Shown piece by piece: positions 52,676-61,221 of a DNA stretch of 64,000 nucleotides (position 1 is the first letter of the stretch; each line of letters begins with the position of its first letter). Source of the stretch: Roseburia_C sp900315735 (GTDB lineage: Bacteria; Bacillota; Clostridia; Lachnospirales; Lachnospiraceae); assembly GCA_052118425.1 (NCBI GenBank), contig JBQKHF010000006.1; one strand, written 5' to 3'. The notes beneath the pieces were generated by a model. It saw only the letters and a list, made by a program, of their open reading frames with translations. It was not told where the DNA came from and made no database searches. A program made the translations under genes and the position numbers.

Positions 52676-53446
52676 TTATTCACTGTAAAAATTCTTAATA
52701 AAGGTTCTCCGGTGAATTGGTGTTGGTCCATATTCTTTGATTGCTGCAATATGGGCTGCGGAGCCATAACCCTTGTTATCCGCGAATCCATATTCCGGCA
52801 TAATTTTCGCATACTCTTCCATCATCCGGTCCCTTGTTACCTTTGCAATGATACTGGCCGCTCCAATAGAAATACTCTTTGCATCTCCCTTGATAATCGG
52901 AACCTGGCGAATGTCTACGCCCGGTATTGTCACCGCATCATTTAATAATATATCGGGTTTTACCTTCAAATTCGTTATAGCCTGGTGCATAGCTTCATAA
53001 GTAGCCTGCAAAATATTAATTTCATCAATCCGTCCGGGACCTACCATTCCAATTCCTGTTGCCACTGCCTTCTCCATAATTTCATCATAGAGTTTTTCAC
53101 GCATGGATGCGCTGAGTTTCTTGGAATCATTGATATATAAAATGTCACAGTCCTTCGGCAGAATAACTGCTCCTGCCACAACCGGGCCTGCCAATGGGCC
53201 TCTTCCTACTTCATCGATACCGCAGATATAACCAACGTCAGCATATTCTTTTTCATACTTTTTCAGATTTTCAATCCGGGCATACTCTGCCTCAAGCTTC
53301 TGTATCCGCTTTCTTGCTTTTTCCACAAGGCTCTTTACGCCACTTCGTTCATCTTTTTCATATCTTGTTATAAAATCAGGCAGCATACTGTCTTCTGCTG
53401 CCTGTAACTCTTCTTTGATTGCTCCGATTTTCTTCTCTTCTGCCAT
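52676..53446 (-). CDS. rnhB: Ribonuclease HII
   Basis: A 256-residue enzyme that removes ribonucleotides from DNA-RNA hybrids. Catalytic acids sit in ICGIDEVGRGPLAGPVVAGAVIL (near 73-95) and INDSKKLSASMREKL, plus the later KPDILLNDAVTIP. An N-terminal helical extension of about 70 residues precedes the catalytic domain, as in many Firmicute RNase HII proteins. The start at 53446 is preceded by AGAGGA. It reads toward the FliK-like gene. Confidence 0.95.
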   Translation of the reverse strand: MAEEKKIGAIKEELQAAEDSMLPDFITRYEKDERSGVKSLVEKARKRIQKLEAEYARIENLKKYEKEYADVGYICGIDEVGRGPLAGPVVAGAVILPKDCDILYINDSKKLSASMREKLYDEIMEKAVATGIGMVGPGRIDEINILQATYEAMHQAITNLKVKPDILLNDAVTIPGVDIRQVPIIKGDAKSISIGAASIIAKVTRDRMMEEYAKIMPEYGFADNKGYGSAAHIAAIKEYGPTPIHRRTFIKNFYSE

Positions 53447-53503
53447 AATCACTTTATCCTCTAACTGTAATTTCGATTATCTTTTCCTGTTCTTCCGCTT
53501 TTA

Positions 53504-54067
53504 TTACTGATGCTGGATAAATCCAAATTTATCAAATGGATAGATTCTAAGCCATGCTTTTCCTATGATATCTGCCCGCTTGATATTTCCCACATCCGGG
53601 AACCTGCTGTCCTTGCTGTAATTGCGGTTATCTCCCAGCACAAAATATTCATCCTCACCTAATGTAATAGGGTCTGATGCAAGTCCCGGGTCTTTAATAA
53701 CCTCTCTTCCATAAGATTCCACCAGTTCTTCTCCGTTAATTAATATCTCCCCTTTATCGGTAATCTGCACCGTTTCTCCCGGCATTCCGATAATCCGCTT
53801 GATAAAATAAGTATCTTCCTTATACTGATACGGAAATACAATAATATCAAAACGTTCTGGCTCATGAAACCGATAGGATATCTTATCTACAATCAGATTA
53901 TCTCCATTGGTAAGAGTGTTTTCCATGGACGAACCATCCACTCTGGTCCGCTGTCCCACATAACGTATCATCAAAAATGTCAGTACCACAATTACAATGA
54001 GATATAGTATGAAACTGACACTTTCCCTTACCGCTTTTCCTCTTTTGCCGTGTTCTTCTTCCTTCAT
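53504..54067 (-). CDS. lepB: Signal peptidase I (first of two)
   Basis: A membrane-anchored serine protease that removes Sec signal peptides. One N-terminal membrane segment (SFILYLIVIVVLTFLMI) is followed by the catalytic serine in VDGSSMENTL, the lysine base in YFIKRIIGMPGE and the GDNRNYSKDSR motif. The start is uncertain: the ATG at 54067 (187 residues) is used here, with GGAG 12 bases before it; a TTG at 54085 is possible. It lies in the rplS-ylqF-rnhB neighbourhood with a second lepB at 54998. Confidence 0.88.
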   Translation of the reverse strand: MKEEEHGKRGKAVRESVSFILYLIVIVVLTFLMIRYVGQRTRVDGSSMENTLTNGDNLIVDKISYRFHEPERFDIIVFPYQYKEDTYFIKRIIGMPGETVQITDKGEILINGEELVESYGREVIKDPGLASDPITLGEDEYFVLGDNRNYSKDSRFPDVGNIKRADIIGKAWLRIYPFDKFGFIQHQ

Positions 54068-54115
54068 ATCTCCGTCTTGCTCCAACTCTTTTTGATTCCT
54101 GTTCTTATTTTTATC

Positions 54116-54967
54116 TTATGCTTCCACTTCCGGTTTTTCAAGTGAAATTTTACCAAGCTTTCCGGTACGGAATTCATCCAGCACAAGTGTAGCTGCTTTG
54201 GCATAATCTACTTCATTTCCTTTTTTAATACAGCCACGGTTTAAGGCAATTTTCTCCAACAGCTCTGCCGGTGTTCCCTCTTCTTCCATTCCGTATCTTT
54301 CCTTTAATACACCCGGATACTCTTCCCGCAGAATCTGAATCAGTTCCAGTGACAATTCATCAATATTTAAAATATCATCTTTGATGGAACCGATTAGTGC
54401 CAGTTTTAACCCAACGCTCTGGTCTTCAAATTTCGGCCATAAAATACCCGGCGTATCCAAAAGCTCTACATTCTTATTCAGGCGAATCCACTGCTTGCCC
54501 TTGGTAACACCCGGCTTATTTCCGGTCTTGGCACAGGCTTTTCCCGCAAACGTATTGATAAAGGTGGATTTTCCCACATTCGGAATTCCCACTACCATAG
54601 CCCGCACTGGACGGTTCTTGATTCCTCTTCGTAAATCACGCTCCGTCTTTTCCTTGCAGGCTTCTGCTATAATTGCGGATACCTGCTTCATGCTTCCTTT
54701 ATTTCTGGCATCCATGCGTACTACATAATAGCCCTTTTTCTTAAAGAACTCTGTCCAGCCTTCATTTTTTCTTTCATCTGCAAGGTCAGATTTGTTCAAC
54801 AAAATCAGACGGGCTTTTCCTTTTCCCAGGGTATCTATATCCGGATTTCTGCTGCTTACCGGAATTCTTGCATCTACCAGTTCTATTACTAAATCTACCA
54901 GTTTTATATCTTCCTGCATCTGACGTTTTGCTTTCGTCATATGTCCCGGATACCATTGAAACTGCAT
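54116..54967 (-). CDS. ylqF: Ribosome biogenesis GTPase YlqF/RbgA
   Basis: A 283-residue circularly permuted GTPase needed for late 50S assembly. G motifs appear in the order G4 (LLNKSDLAD), G1 (GIPNVGKST, near 127-135), G3 (DTPGILW), which is the family hallmark. The N-terminal WYPGHMTKAKRQM is also characteristic, and the helical C-terminal domain binds the ribosome. The binding site is GAGAGG. It lies between two lepB genes, a known Firmicute arrangement near rplS. Confidence 0.96.
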   Translation of the reverse strand: MQFQWYPGHMTKAKRQMQEDIKLVDLVIELVDARIPVSSRNPDIDTLGKGKARLILLNKSDLADERKNEGWTEFFKKKGYYVVRMDARNKGSMKQVSAIIAEACKEKTERDLRRGIKNRPVRAMVVGIPNVGKSTFINTFAGKACAKTGNKPGVTKGKQWIRLNKNVELLDTPGILWPKFEDQSVGLKLALIGSIKDDILNIDELSLELIQILREEYPGVLKERYGMEEEGTPAELLEKIALNRGCIKKGNEVDYAKAATLVLDEFRTGKLGKISLEKPEVEA

Positions 54968-54997
54968 CTTATTTTCCTCTCTTCTCTTACTGCTCTG

Positions 54998-55585
54998 CTA
55001 TTTGATAAAGCCGATTTTATGGAATGGAGAAATGCGGAACCATGCTTTTCCTACAATATATTCCCGCTTCACATTTCCAATATTGGCATAACGGCTGTCC
55101 TCACTGCTGTTGCGGTTATCTCCCAGTACAAAATACTCATCTTCCCCTACGGTAATCTCTTCGGATGCCAGTCCTGCATCTTCAATGGCAGCTGTATCTA
55201 CTTTTTCATCAAACAGCTCTCCATTTACATAGACTGCTCCATTCTTTATCTGTATCTTATCTCCCGGCACTCCAATTACACGTTTCACATAATAATGTGA
55301 CTTTTCATTTCCATTTGGAAGAAACACGATAACATCATTCGCTTTTGGTTTCTTCAAATTATAAACAAAACGATTGACCAGAATCTCTTCGCCGTTCTCT
55401 ATCGTAGGGTTCATGGACTGTCCTACCACAGTGGTTCGAAGTCCGATAAAATATACAAATACAAATGAAATTACCAGTACTATGGCAATCTCAATCATCC
55501 AGGTGCCGATTTCTTTCAGCAGTGGTACATTTATTTTCTTTCTATGTCTGCCAAAATTCAAACCACGAACGCTGCCTCTACGCAT
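54998..55585 (-). CDS. lepB: Signal peptidase I (second of two)
   Basis: A 195-residue signal peptidase I paralogue of the copy at 53504. An Arg/Lys-rich cytoplasmic start is followed by one membrane segment (TWMIEIAIVLVISFVFVYFIG), catalytic serine in VVGQSMNPTI, lysine in YYVKRVIGVPGDK and GDNRNSSEDSR. The AAGGAG site is good. The two copies share the same closing block (GKAW, then the F-G-F-I or I-G-F-I ending), consistent with tandem duplication around ylqF. Confidence 0.93.
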   Translation of the reverse strand: MRRGSVRGLNFGRHRKKINVPLLKEIGTWMIEIAIVLVISFVFVYFIGLRTTVVGQSMNPTIENGEEILVNRFVYNLKKPKANDVIVFLPNGNEKSHYYVKRVIGVPGDKIQIKNGAVYVNGELFDEKVDTAAIEDAGLASEEITVGEDEYFVLGDNRNSSEDSRYANIGNVKREYIVGKAWFRISPFHKIGFIK

Positions 55586-55623
55586 AATCTTATGTTCTCC
55601 TTCTTACCCAAATATCATTCGAT

Positions 55624-55672
55624 ATATCTACAGAACCTGCCACCGGCAGCTTCTTACGAATACGTGGTAACT
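55624..55672. repeat. Copy C of GAACCTGCCACC repeat
   Basis: Aligns with 20313-20361 (43 of 49 identical). It abuts, and overlaps by four bases, the 94-bp repeat, so the two repeats form a composite here. Confidence 0.7.
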
Positions 55673-55762
55673 ACGAGAAACACGCTTTGCGAGTTTCTCG
55701 AGTTATCGCGGTGCTCGCCAAATCTGCATGCAAGCATGCGATTTTTCTCGCTACTCGCGTAA
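55669..55762. repeat. 94-bp dispersed repeat, copy 2
   Basis: Differs from 48231-48324 at three of 94 positions. It lies just past the rplS terminator, as copy 1 lies just past the terminator of the MCP-like gene. Confidence 0.85.
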
Positions 55763-55772
55763 ATACAACAAA

Positions 55773-55799
55773 AGGGACGATACACACTGGCACGTCCCT
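55773..55799 (-). terminator. Terminator of rplS
   Basis: Minus strand stem AGGGACG/CGTCCCT, 13-base loop, followed by TTTTGTTG, 12 bases past the rplS stop. Confidence 0.75.
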
Positions 55800-55810
55800 C
55801 TGGCTGATTC

Positions 55811-56164
55811 TTATTTTACTAACTCTTTTACTTTTGCTTTCTTACCGATACGACCTCTTAAGTAATTCAGCTTAGCTCTTCTTACTTTACCAGCTCTTAC
55901 TACTTCAACCTTCTCTACGTTAGGAGAATGTAATGGCCAGGTCTTCTCTACGCCAACACCATTAGAGAATTTACGAACAGTAAATGTCTCACGGTTGCTT
56001 CCGCCCTGTTTCTTTAATACAACACCTTCGAAAACCTGAATTCTTTCACGGTTTCCCTCTTTGATTTTCGCATAAACCTTAACGGTATCTCCTACACGAA
56101 ACTCTGGTGCATCTGCCTTTAACTGCTCTGCTTCAATGTTCTTAATAATTTCACTTGCGTTCAT
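55811..56164 (-). CDS. rplS: Ribosomal protein L19
   Basis: A 117-residue protein of the 50S subunit at the 30S-50S interface. It shows the family run FRVGDTVKVYAKIKEGNRERIQVFEG, the NRETFTVRKFSNGVGVEKTWPLHSP block and KVRRAKLNYLRGR at the C-terminus. The ATG at 56164 has CAGGAGG at good spacing; the upstream open extension to 56212 lies in the leader. It has its own promoter and terminator. Confidence 0.97.
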   Translation of the reverse strand: MNASEIIKNIEAEQLKADAPEFRVGDTVKVYAKIKEGNRERIQVFEGVVLKKQGGSNRETFTVRKFSNGVGVEKTWPLHSPNVEKVEVVRAGKVRRAKLNYLRGRIGKKAKVKELVK

Positions 56165-56243
56165 TTTGTGACCTCCTGTATATTTTGATGTTCTTAATGC
56201 ATTCATTTGCAACAGAGGACCATCGCCTATTCACAACTGTTGT
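56165..56243 (-). promoter_or_regulatory. rplS leader, possible L19 regulatory RNA
   Basis: A transcribed leader of about 75 bases in which CAACAG pairs with CTGTTG (minus strand) around a GATGGTCC-containing loop. This shape could be an L19 autoregulatory leader, but I have no sequence match to confirm it. Confidence 0.35.
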
Positions 56244-56272
56244 ATTATATCATGTTCTCTATGCCTCGTCAA
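56244..56272 (-). promoter_or_regulatory. Promoter of rplS
   Basis: Minus strand: -35 TTGACG (56267-56272), 17-base spacer, -10 TATAAT (56244-56249). Confidence 0.8.
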
Positions 56273-56279
56273 GCTATTT

Positions 56280-57335
56280 TTATAAGCGTTTCTGTAACAT
56301 TTCCGGATTGGATGCATAAACCAGTGCTGTCTCTTTTGTAATCTTTCCTTCCTGATACAATTTCAAAAGACTGCTGTCCATGGATATCATATCTTCCCGG
56401 TTCGATGAATATACAACCCCGTCAATCTGTGGTACTTTGTTCTCACGAATCATATTACGGATTGCCGGTGTCACGGTCATAATTTCAAATGCCGGAATTA
56501 CATTGCCATTGATATCTGGTACAAGCTGCTGGGAAACAATTGCCTGCAGCACCATGGAAAGCTGCACTGCAATCTGCCGCTGCTGATTTGCCGGAAATAC
56601 ATCAATGATACGGTCAATGGTATTGGCTGCCCCTATGGTATGTAAGGTGGATATAATAAGATGTCCTGTCTCTGCCGCTGTCATGGCAACACCAATCGTC
56701 TCATAATCTCGCATTTCTCCAAGAAGAATCACATCCGGACTCTGTCGTAGGGATGCCCGCAGTGCCGTCACATAATTTTCAGTATCTACATTTATCTCAC
56801 GCTGGCTGATGATTCCCTGCTGATGGCTGTGCAGATATTCAATCGGATCTTCTAATGTAATAATATGCTTGGCACATCGGCGGTTCAGCGCATCTACCAT
56901 ACAGGCTAACGTGGTAGACTTACCACTTCCTGCCGGTCCTGTTACTAAAACCATGCCCTTTGGCTGCAAGCCAAGGTCAATGATATTCTGCGGAATTCCA
57001 ATGTCCTCCGGCTTTGGCAAATCAAAGGTAATCACACGAACCACCGCCGATAATGCACCTCTTTGCTTATATGCACTGACACGGAATCTTGACAGTCCCT
57101 GTACCGCAAAGGAGAAGTCATCATCCCCATGCTTTAATAACCGGTCAATATCACGATGATCCGCCAGTTCATAAATCTGCTCTAAATAATTTTCTGTCTC
57201 AGGAGGCATCAACCGCTCTCCCTCTTCTTTTATAATGACATTATTGGAACGATATGATATCGGAAGTCCGGCTACAATAAATATATCCGATGCATGCTCC
57301 TCTACTGCTTTTTGTAATACTTCTCTTACATCCAT
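56280..57335 (-). CDS. pilT: PilT-like secretion/retraction ATPase
   Basis: A 351-residue hexameric ATPase of the type II secretion/type IV pilus family, closest to PilT. Walker A is GPAGSGKSTTLACMVDAL (about 133-150), followed by the Asp box (IITLEDPIEYLHSHQQG), Walker B (DVILLGEMRD) and the His box (TGHLIISTLHT). The N-terminal domain begins VREVLQKAVEEHASDIFI. It is the last gene of the pilus-like operon, 19 bases past the 163-residue gene. No PilB-type extension ATPase is in the window, so PilT-like here may be the sole motor. Confidence 0.9.
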   Translation of the reverse strand: MDVREVLQKAVEEHASDIFIVAGLPISYRSNNVIIKEEGERLMPPETENYLEQIYELADHRDIDRLLKHGDDDFSFAVQGLSRFRVSAYKQRGALSAVVRVITFDLPKPEDIGIPQNIIDLGLQPKGMVLVTGPAGSGKSTTLACMVDALNRRCAKHIITLEDPIEYLHSHQQGIISQREINVDTENYVTALRASLRQSPDVILLGEMRDYETIGVAMTAAETGHLIISTLHTIGAANTIDRIIDVFPANQQRQIAVQLSMVLQAIVSQQLVPDINGNVIPAFEIMTVTPAIRNMIRENKVPQIDGVVYSSNREDMISMDSSLLKLYQEGKITKETALVYASNPEMLQKRL

Positions 57336-57354
57336 AATTTTCCCACCAATCTCT

Positions 57355-57846
57355 TTATTTCTGCTGCTCCATCAACGGAAGCTTTGTTTCCTCCTGTCTT
57401 ACATCAGTAGCAGTTTCTTTCCATTCTAATATGCTCCATTCCAGCATTTCTCCTGTCTTTCCATCTGTCTCTTCCGTAATGGAAAGCTTTACACATAACT
57501 CCTGTGTGTCCGTCTCCGGCACACAAAAGCTTATGATATCAGCTGCATCCTTCACCTCCGGCAATCCGGAAATTTCCTGCAATGCCATATCTTTATTTTC
57601 TGCTTGCTGCAGAATGGAATCTATCTCTGATAAGACATCTTCAGCCTTATTACATGCTTCATAATAGGCACTCATCTTATCTGCTGCCCGCTCACTATAT
57701 TTATAATCCCGAAGGGATGAAGATAACGACAACACTGCGAATAATAAAAAAGTCAGAATTAATACTACCACTAACAAAAAAGAGTATCCAAAAGGGCTGG
57801 CAATACGCGGCCTGCGTTTTTCTTCGTATAATGCACTCTTACTCAT
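57355..57846 (-). CDS. Membrane-anchored pilus-operon protein
   Basis: A 163-residue protein with a basic start (YEEKRRPRIASP), one long N-terminal hydrophobic segment (about 19-45) and an extracytoplasmic, acidic remainder containing a DVLSEIDSILQQAEN helix. It lacks a clear prepilin cleavage site with glutamate at +5. Position between pilT and a likely pseudopilin implies a structural or assembly role in the pilus. Its start overlaps the next upstream gene by eight bases. Confidence 0.6.
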   Translation of the reverse strand: MSKSALYEEKRRPRIASPFGYSFLLVVVLILTFLLFAVLSLSSSLRDYKYSERAADKMSAYYEACNKAEDVLSEIDSILQQAENKDMALQEISGLPEVKDAADIISFCVPETDTQELCVKLSITEETDGKTGEMLEWSILEWKETATDVRQEETKLPLMEQQK

Positions 57847-58294
57847 CTTCCGCCGCCTCCCTCTGACTGATTACTTTCTTTAGTTCCACTTCATAAATGG
57901 TCTTTTCTTCCTCCTCATCCTTCTGCTTTACTGCAAAAAGACCGACCATCCGCTGCTCTGCTTCACCCAATGTAATCCACAGGGTATATTCCGCATCTTT
58001 CGTCTTACAGTTCTCCCAGTCAGCATCAAAGGATACCAGAAATGTATTATCCTCTTTCTCATAATAAGAATACTCTTCCTTCAGATAATCTTCCATATCT
58101 GTTCCGGAGCGGAATACTTCTGCTGCCGCTGCAGCCTTATGTACTGCCATATTCATATTTCCTGCATCTTCACTGATGCAATGGGACTTTACAAATAACT
58201 GCAATCCCACCGCTGCAGCAATACAGAAAAATAAAATCGATATCATAAGTTCCAGTAAAAATACCCCGGAACGTCTTGCCTGCCCTTCTATCAT
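57839..58294 (-). CDS. Prepilin-like (pseudopilin) protein
   Basis: A 151-residue product with a type III-like prepilin leader: short basic peptide MIEGQARRSG, then VFLLELMISILFF, which gives G before a hydrophobic helix with glutamate at +5. That matches the prepilin peptidase rule. The C-terminal domain is acidic with charged repeats (EDNTFLVSFDADW). The ATG at 58294 has GAGGAAGG; the frame is open to 58441, overlapping the next gene. No prepilin peptidase is seen in the window. Confidence 0.7.
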   Translation of the reverse strand: MIEGQARRSGVFLLELMISILFFCIAAAVGLQLFVKSHCISEDAGNMNMAVHKAAAAAEVFRSGTDMEDYLKEEYSYYEKEDNTFLVSFDADWENCKTKDAEYTLWITLGEAEQRMVGLFAVKQKDEEEEKTIYEVELKKVISQREAAEDE

Positions 58295-58304
58295 ATGCCT
58301 TCCT

Positions 58305-58793
58305 CTATTCCTGTCCACTGCCGACAACGGCCACCACAGTATCCATTTTCCTTCCATCTTCTGACGTGCAGGAAAAATGCAATAATCCATTTTCCAAAGC
58401 TTCCATCTTAAAATCTTCAACCGGAATGACTGCCTTTCCATCCGCTGTACTTACAGCAGTTCCGGACCGGACAAAAAGCTCTTTCAACATGCCATCCTCT
58501 TCAAAAATATAGGTGCAATATTCTTCTCCATCATAATCCTGCCGGATGATAAGGCTGTCAGTTCCATCCACCGAACCAATGGTAACTGTCCCATTATCAT
58601 TCTGATGAATCTTCTCCGTAAGATAAGACAATACTGTTCTGCTTTCGTAATTTTCATCTGCCATAGTTGTCGTATCCTGATAAATATCTGCTGCCAGAAT
58701 AAGCACCAGAAGTCCGCAGATTGCCAGCAGTCCAAACAATGCCCACGGAAATAAAATATCAATTGTATGTTTTCTGGCGGTATTCTCTGCCAT
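58305..58793 (-). CDS. DUF4860-like membrane protein of pilus operon
   Basis: A 162-residue product with a hydrophobic segment (ILFPWALFGLLAICGLLVLILAADIYQ, about 14-40) after ARKHTIDI, and an exported domain with strands such as DSLIIRQDYDGEEYCTYIFEEDGMLKELFVR. The arrangement resembles the DUF4860 family found in clostridial pilus-like operons; that assignment is by resemblance. The ATG at 58793 has GAGG seven bases before it. The stop is 10 bases before the pseudopilin start. Confidence 0.6.
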   Translation of the reverse strand: MAENTARKHTIDILFPWALFGLLAICGLLVLILAADIYQDTTTMADENYESRTVLSYLTEKIHQNDNGTVTIGSVDGTDSLIIRQDYDGEEYCTYIFEEDGMLKELFVRSGTAVSTADGKAVIPVEDFKMEALENGLLHFSCTSEDGRKMDTVVAVVGSGQE

Positions 58794-58810
58794 ATTCATC
58801 CCTCTTCACT

Positions 58811-59158
58811 CTAATTCTTGCGCTCAATTACTGTCACATCCGGCATAATATTTGCTCCAAGCAGCTGATAGTCCACAAAGAACTGTTCCTTATCATAGGA
58901 AAAACCATACTGTTCTTCCAGATACGAAAGACTGTCCGGGTAATGTCCTTCCAGCACATAACACTGCACGATTTCTCTCTGCAGGGCCTCTTCTAAAGAA
59001 CGTTTTTCCTCTTCTTTACTGTCTGCCATCAATCGGTTCAATCCATGGCAGGTCAATAAAATAATACAACAGGAAATGATCACCGTAAGCAACACCTTTG
59101 CCCAGATGGAATGCCTTTTTTCATGAAAAAAAAGTCTCTTTCGACGAAATCCTTCCAT
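58811..59158 (-). CDS. Small membrane-anchored protein of pilus operon
   Basis: A 115-residue product: basic N-terminus (MEGFRRKRLFFHEKRHS), one membrane helix (WAKVLLTVIISCCIILLT), then an exported part with EEALQREIVQCYVLEGHYPDSLSYLEEQYGF. The run CYVLEGHYPDSLSYLEEQYG resembles the C-terminal region of some type II secretion pseudopilins, in which a helix is followed by YP and L-x-x-LEE. Prepilin cleavage is not apparent. It lies between pilC and the DUF4860-like gene. Confidence 0.6.
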   Translation of the reverse strand: MEGFRRKRLFFHEKRHSIWAKVLLTVIISCCIILLTCHGLNRLMADSKEEEKRSLEEALQREIVQCYVLEGHYPDSLSYLEEQYGFSYDKEQFFVDYQLLGANIMPDVTVIERKN

Positions 59159-59171
59159 ATGTATCTCCTTC

Positions 59172-60224
59172 TTACAGTCCTGCCATAATTCCCATCAACG
59201 GAAGAATCACAGATAACAGTATCATTCCGACAATAACAGACAAAATAATTACAAGCGTTGGTTCTAATATTGCAATATAAGAAGACATCCTCTGATCGAT
59301 TTCTCTTTCATACTGTCTTGCTATCGTCTCTAATGTTTCATCGGTTTCTCCGGTTTTCCCGGAAATCACCAGCATCCTCTCATACAAGCCTTCAAATATT
59401 CCGGCACCGCCTACTGCTGCTGCAAAATCTTCGCCCTCTTCCATTTTCTGGCTGCATTTCTTAATCTTCTCCGAAAAATTCTTATCTGCAATCAATTCGT
59501 CTGCAAATTCCAGACCCTTTTGCGGATTTTGTCCACTTTTCAAAGTCAGATACAGGCTGTCTGCAAAACGGCATGCTGCAATTTTATCGTATAAGCCATG
59601 AAACAAGTGCATTTTTCTGCTAAAACCGGCAAACGCTCTTCGTCCTCTGCTGCTCTTTACAAAATAAACAAATACACCAACGATTACCGCAGCTATTGCA
59701 ATGAATACAATTGCATAATTAGAAATTGTTTTTCCCAATGCCAGCATGCCACCGGAAAATCCGGTCATCTGTCTGCCTAACTGGTGAAATACCTGTTCAA
59801 ATACCGGCATTACTTTTGTTAAAAGTATCACAATCACAGCTATCATCATAGCAACCATAATCAAAGGATATGTAAGTGCACTTTTAATACTCTTCTCTAT
59901 CTCATCCTCACGTTCGTAATGGTGAGTCAGTCCATTCATAACATCATCCAGTGTACCTGTTTCTTCTCCTATCTTAACCATCTGAAGAAGATAATCCGGA
60001 AATACACCGGTCTTTTCCAGTGCAGGATATAACAACCCTGTATTTATCATTTCATCATACATAGCCTGAAGTATTGCCTTTTCCTGCACATTCTTTGCAT
60101 CTTCCAGTAATAATGACACACCCTCAACTGCCGGAAAGCCTGCATGCAGAACCATTGTCATCTGGCTGCAAAAAGATGCACATTCAAGATTTGACAGCTT
60201 TTGCTGTTTTTTACTTTTTCCCAT
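59172..60224 (-). CDS. PilC/GspF-family inner membrane platform protein
   Basis: A 350-residue membrane protein forming the platform of type IV pili and type II secretion. Two T2SSF repeats are visible: the first (about 15-135) with CSQMTMVLHAGFPAVEGVSLL, the second (about 215-335) with RFADSLYLTLKSGQNPQKGLEFA. Hydrophobic segments lie near 125-145, 170-190 and 320-345. It is the first gene of the pilus-like operon. The SD site AGAGGAAG precedes the ATG. Confidence 0.88.
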   Translation of the reverse strand: MGKSKKQQKLSNLECASFCSQMTMVLHAGFPAVEGVSLLLEDAKNVQEKAILQAMYDEMINTGLLYPALEKTGVFPDYLLQMVKIGEETGTLDDVMNGLTHHYEREDEIEKSIKSALTYPLIMVAMMIAVIVILLTKVMPVFEQVFHQLGRQMTGFSGGMLALGKTISNYAIVFIAIAAVIVGVFVYFVKSSRGRRAFAGFSRKMHLFHGLYDKIAACRFADSLYLTLKSGQNPQKGLEFADELIADKNFSEKIKKCSQKMEEGEDFAAAVGGAGIFEGLYERMLVISGKTGETDETLETIARQYEREIDQRMSSYIAILEPTLVIILSVIVGMILLSVILPLMGIMAGL

Positions 60225-60239
60225 ACTTTTCTTCCTCTC

Positions 60240-61211
60240 TTAATATGTGTACTTTATAATATAACGGCTTCCGTCGCCAATATAATCTTTTACGGTATCA
60301 TCATCATTGTTGGCTGCCAGGGTCGGGTCCATAAGAGACCAGTCCTTTCCGTCAAAAGATATAATGTTATCTACCCAGCCTATTTCATCCACATAACAGC
60401 TAATCCACGCATGATAAGCCTCACCCGCATATCCTACCTGAAGTTTGGTTGGAATTCTCTGCGAACGAAGCATCGCTGCCATCAATGCTGCATAATCAAA
60501 ACAGATTCCTTTTCCGGACGAAAGTGTTTCATCTACGTCCGGCACATATCCATATGCAACATTCTCTGCTTTTTCTTCATCATATGTAATATTTTCAATT
60601 ACATAATGATAAATATTGGTTACTACATCAAGGTCACTGCCACAGCCTGCTGCCAGTTCTTCCCCTTTCTTTACTGCCTTGGAATTCTCATCAAAATCCA
60701 CATAGCAGTTAGGTGCCAGAAATGGGACAAATTCATCTGTAATGGTAACATCAATACTTTGGGTAAATGCTGTTGCATACAAATTTTCTTCTACTGATGC
60801 AGCCTCATATAAGGTCAGCTGGTAAGTACCGCTTCCCTGTGTCAGTGGATATACAATATACGTTCCATTCTTTGTCACCAGATAGGTATATGCTTCCCCC
60901 TCCGGTGTCTCTATCTGAAATTTTACCTTCTCGTTGGTTCCGGTATAATTAAGCATCACATAACCATCGGATGCATGAGATGCATCAATGGCAATCTGAT
61001 CTGTACCATAAGTCACTTCTCCGGAAGCCTCCGGATGTAATACTTCTGCTGTCGCATCACGATTTCCCCTTGCGGAATCATTGCTGCTTTGTTCCGGCGA
61101 ATTCTTCTCTCCGCCGCAGCCTCCCAATGCACAGCTCATCAGTAATATCCCTGCGACCATCCATATTATCAGGCAATATTTCTTACTGTGTCGGCTCTTT
61201 TGCCCCTGCAT
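60240..61211 (-). CDS. Transglutaminase-like lipoprotein
   Basis: A 323-residue exported protein with a lipoprotein signal (membrane stretch, then lipobox LGGC near residue 30) and a transglutaminase-core domain in the C-terminal half. The Cys-His-Asp triad is visible: GKGICFDYAALMAAMLR, YAGEAYHAWISC and WSLMDPTLAA. Such domains in bacteria often act as peptidases or crosslinkers of surface proteins; the substrate is unknown. It lies between the SipW-type peptidase and the pilus-like operon. Confidence 0.87.
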   Translation of the reverse strand: MQGQKSRHSKKYCLIIWMVAGILLMSCALGGCGGEKNSPEQSSNDSARGNRDATAEVLHPEASGEVTYGTDQIAIDASHASDGYVMLNYTGTNEKVKFQIETPEGEAYTYLVTKNGTYIVYPLTQGSGTYQLTLYEAASVEENLYATAFTQSIDVTITDEFVPFLAPNCYVDFDENSKAVKKGEELAAGCGSDLDVVTNIYHYVIENITYDEEKAENVAYGYVPDVDETLSSGKGICFDYAALMAAMLRSQRIPTKLQVGYAGEAYHAWISCYVDEIGWVDNIISFDGKDWSLMDPTLAANNDDDTVKDYIGDGSRYIIKYTY

Positions 61212-61221
61212 GACAACACAC

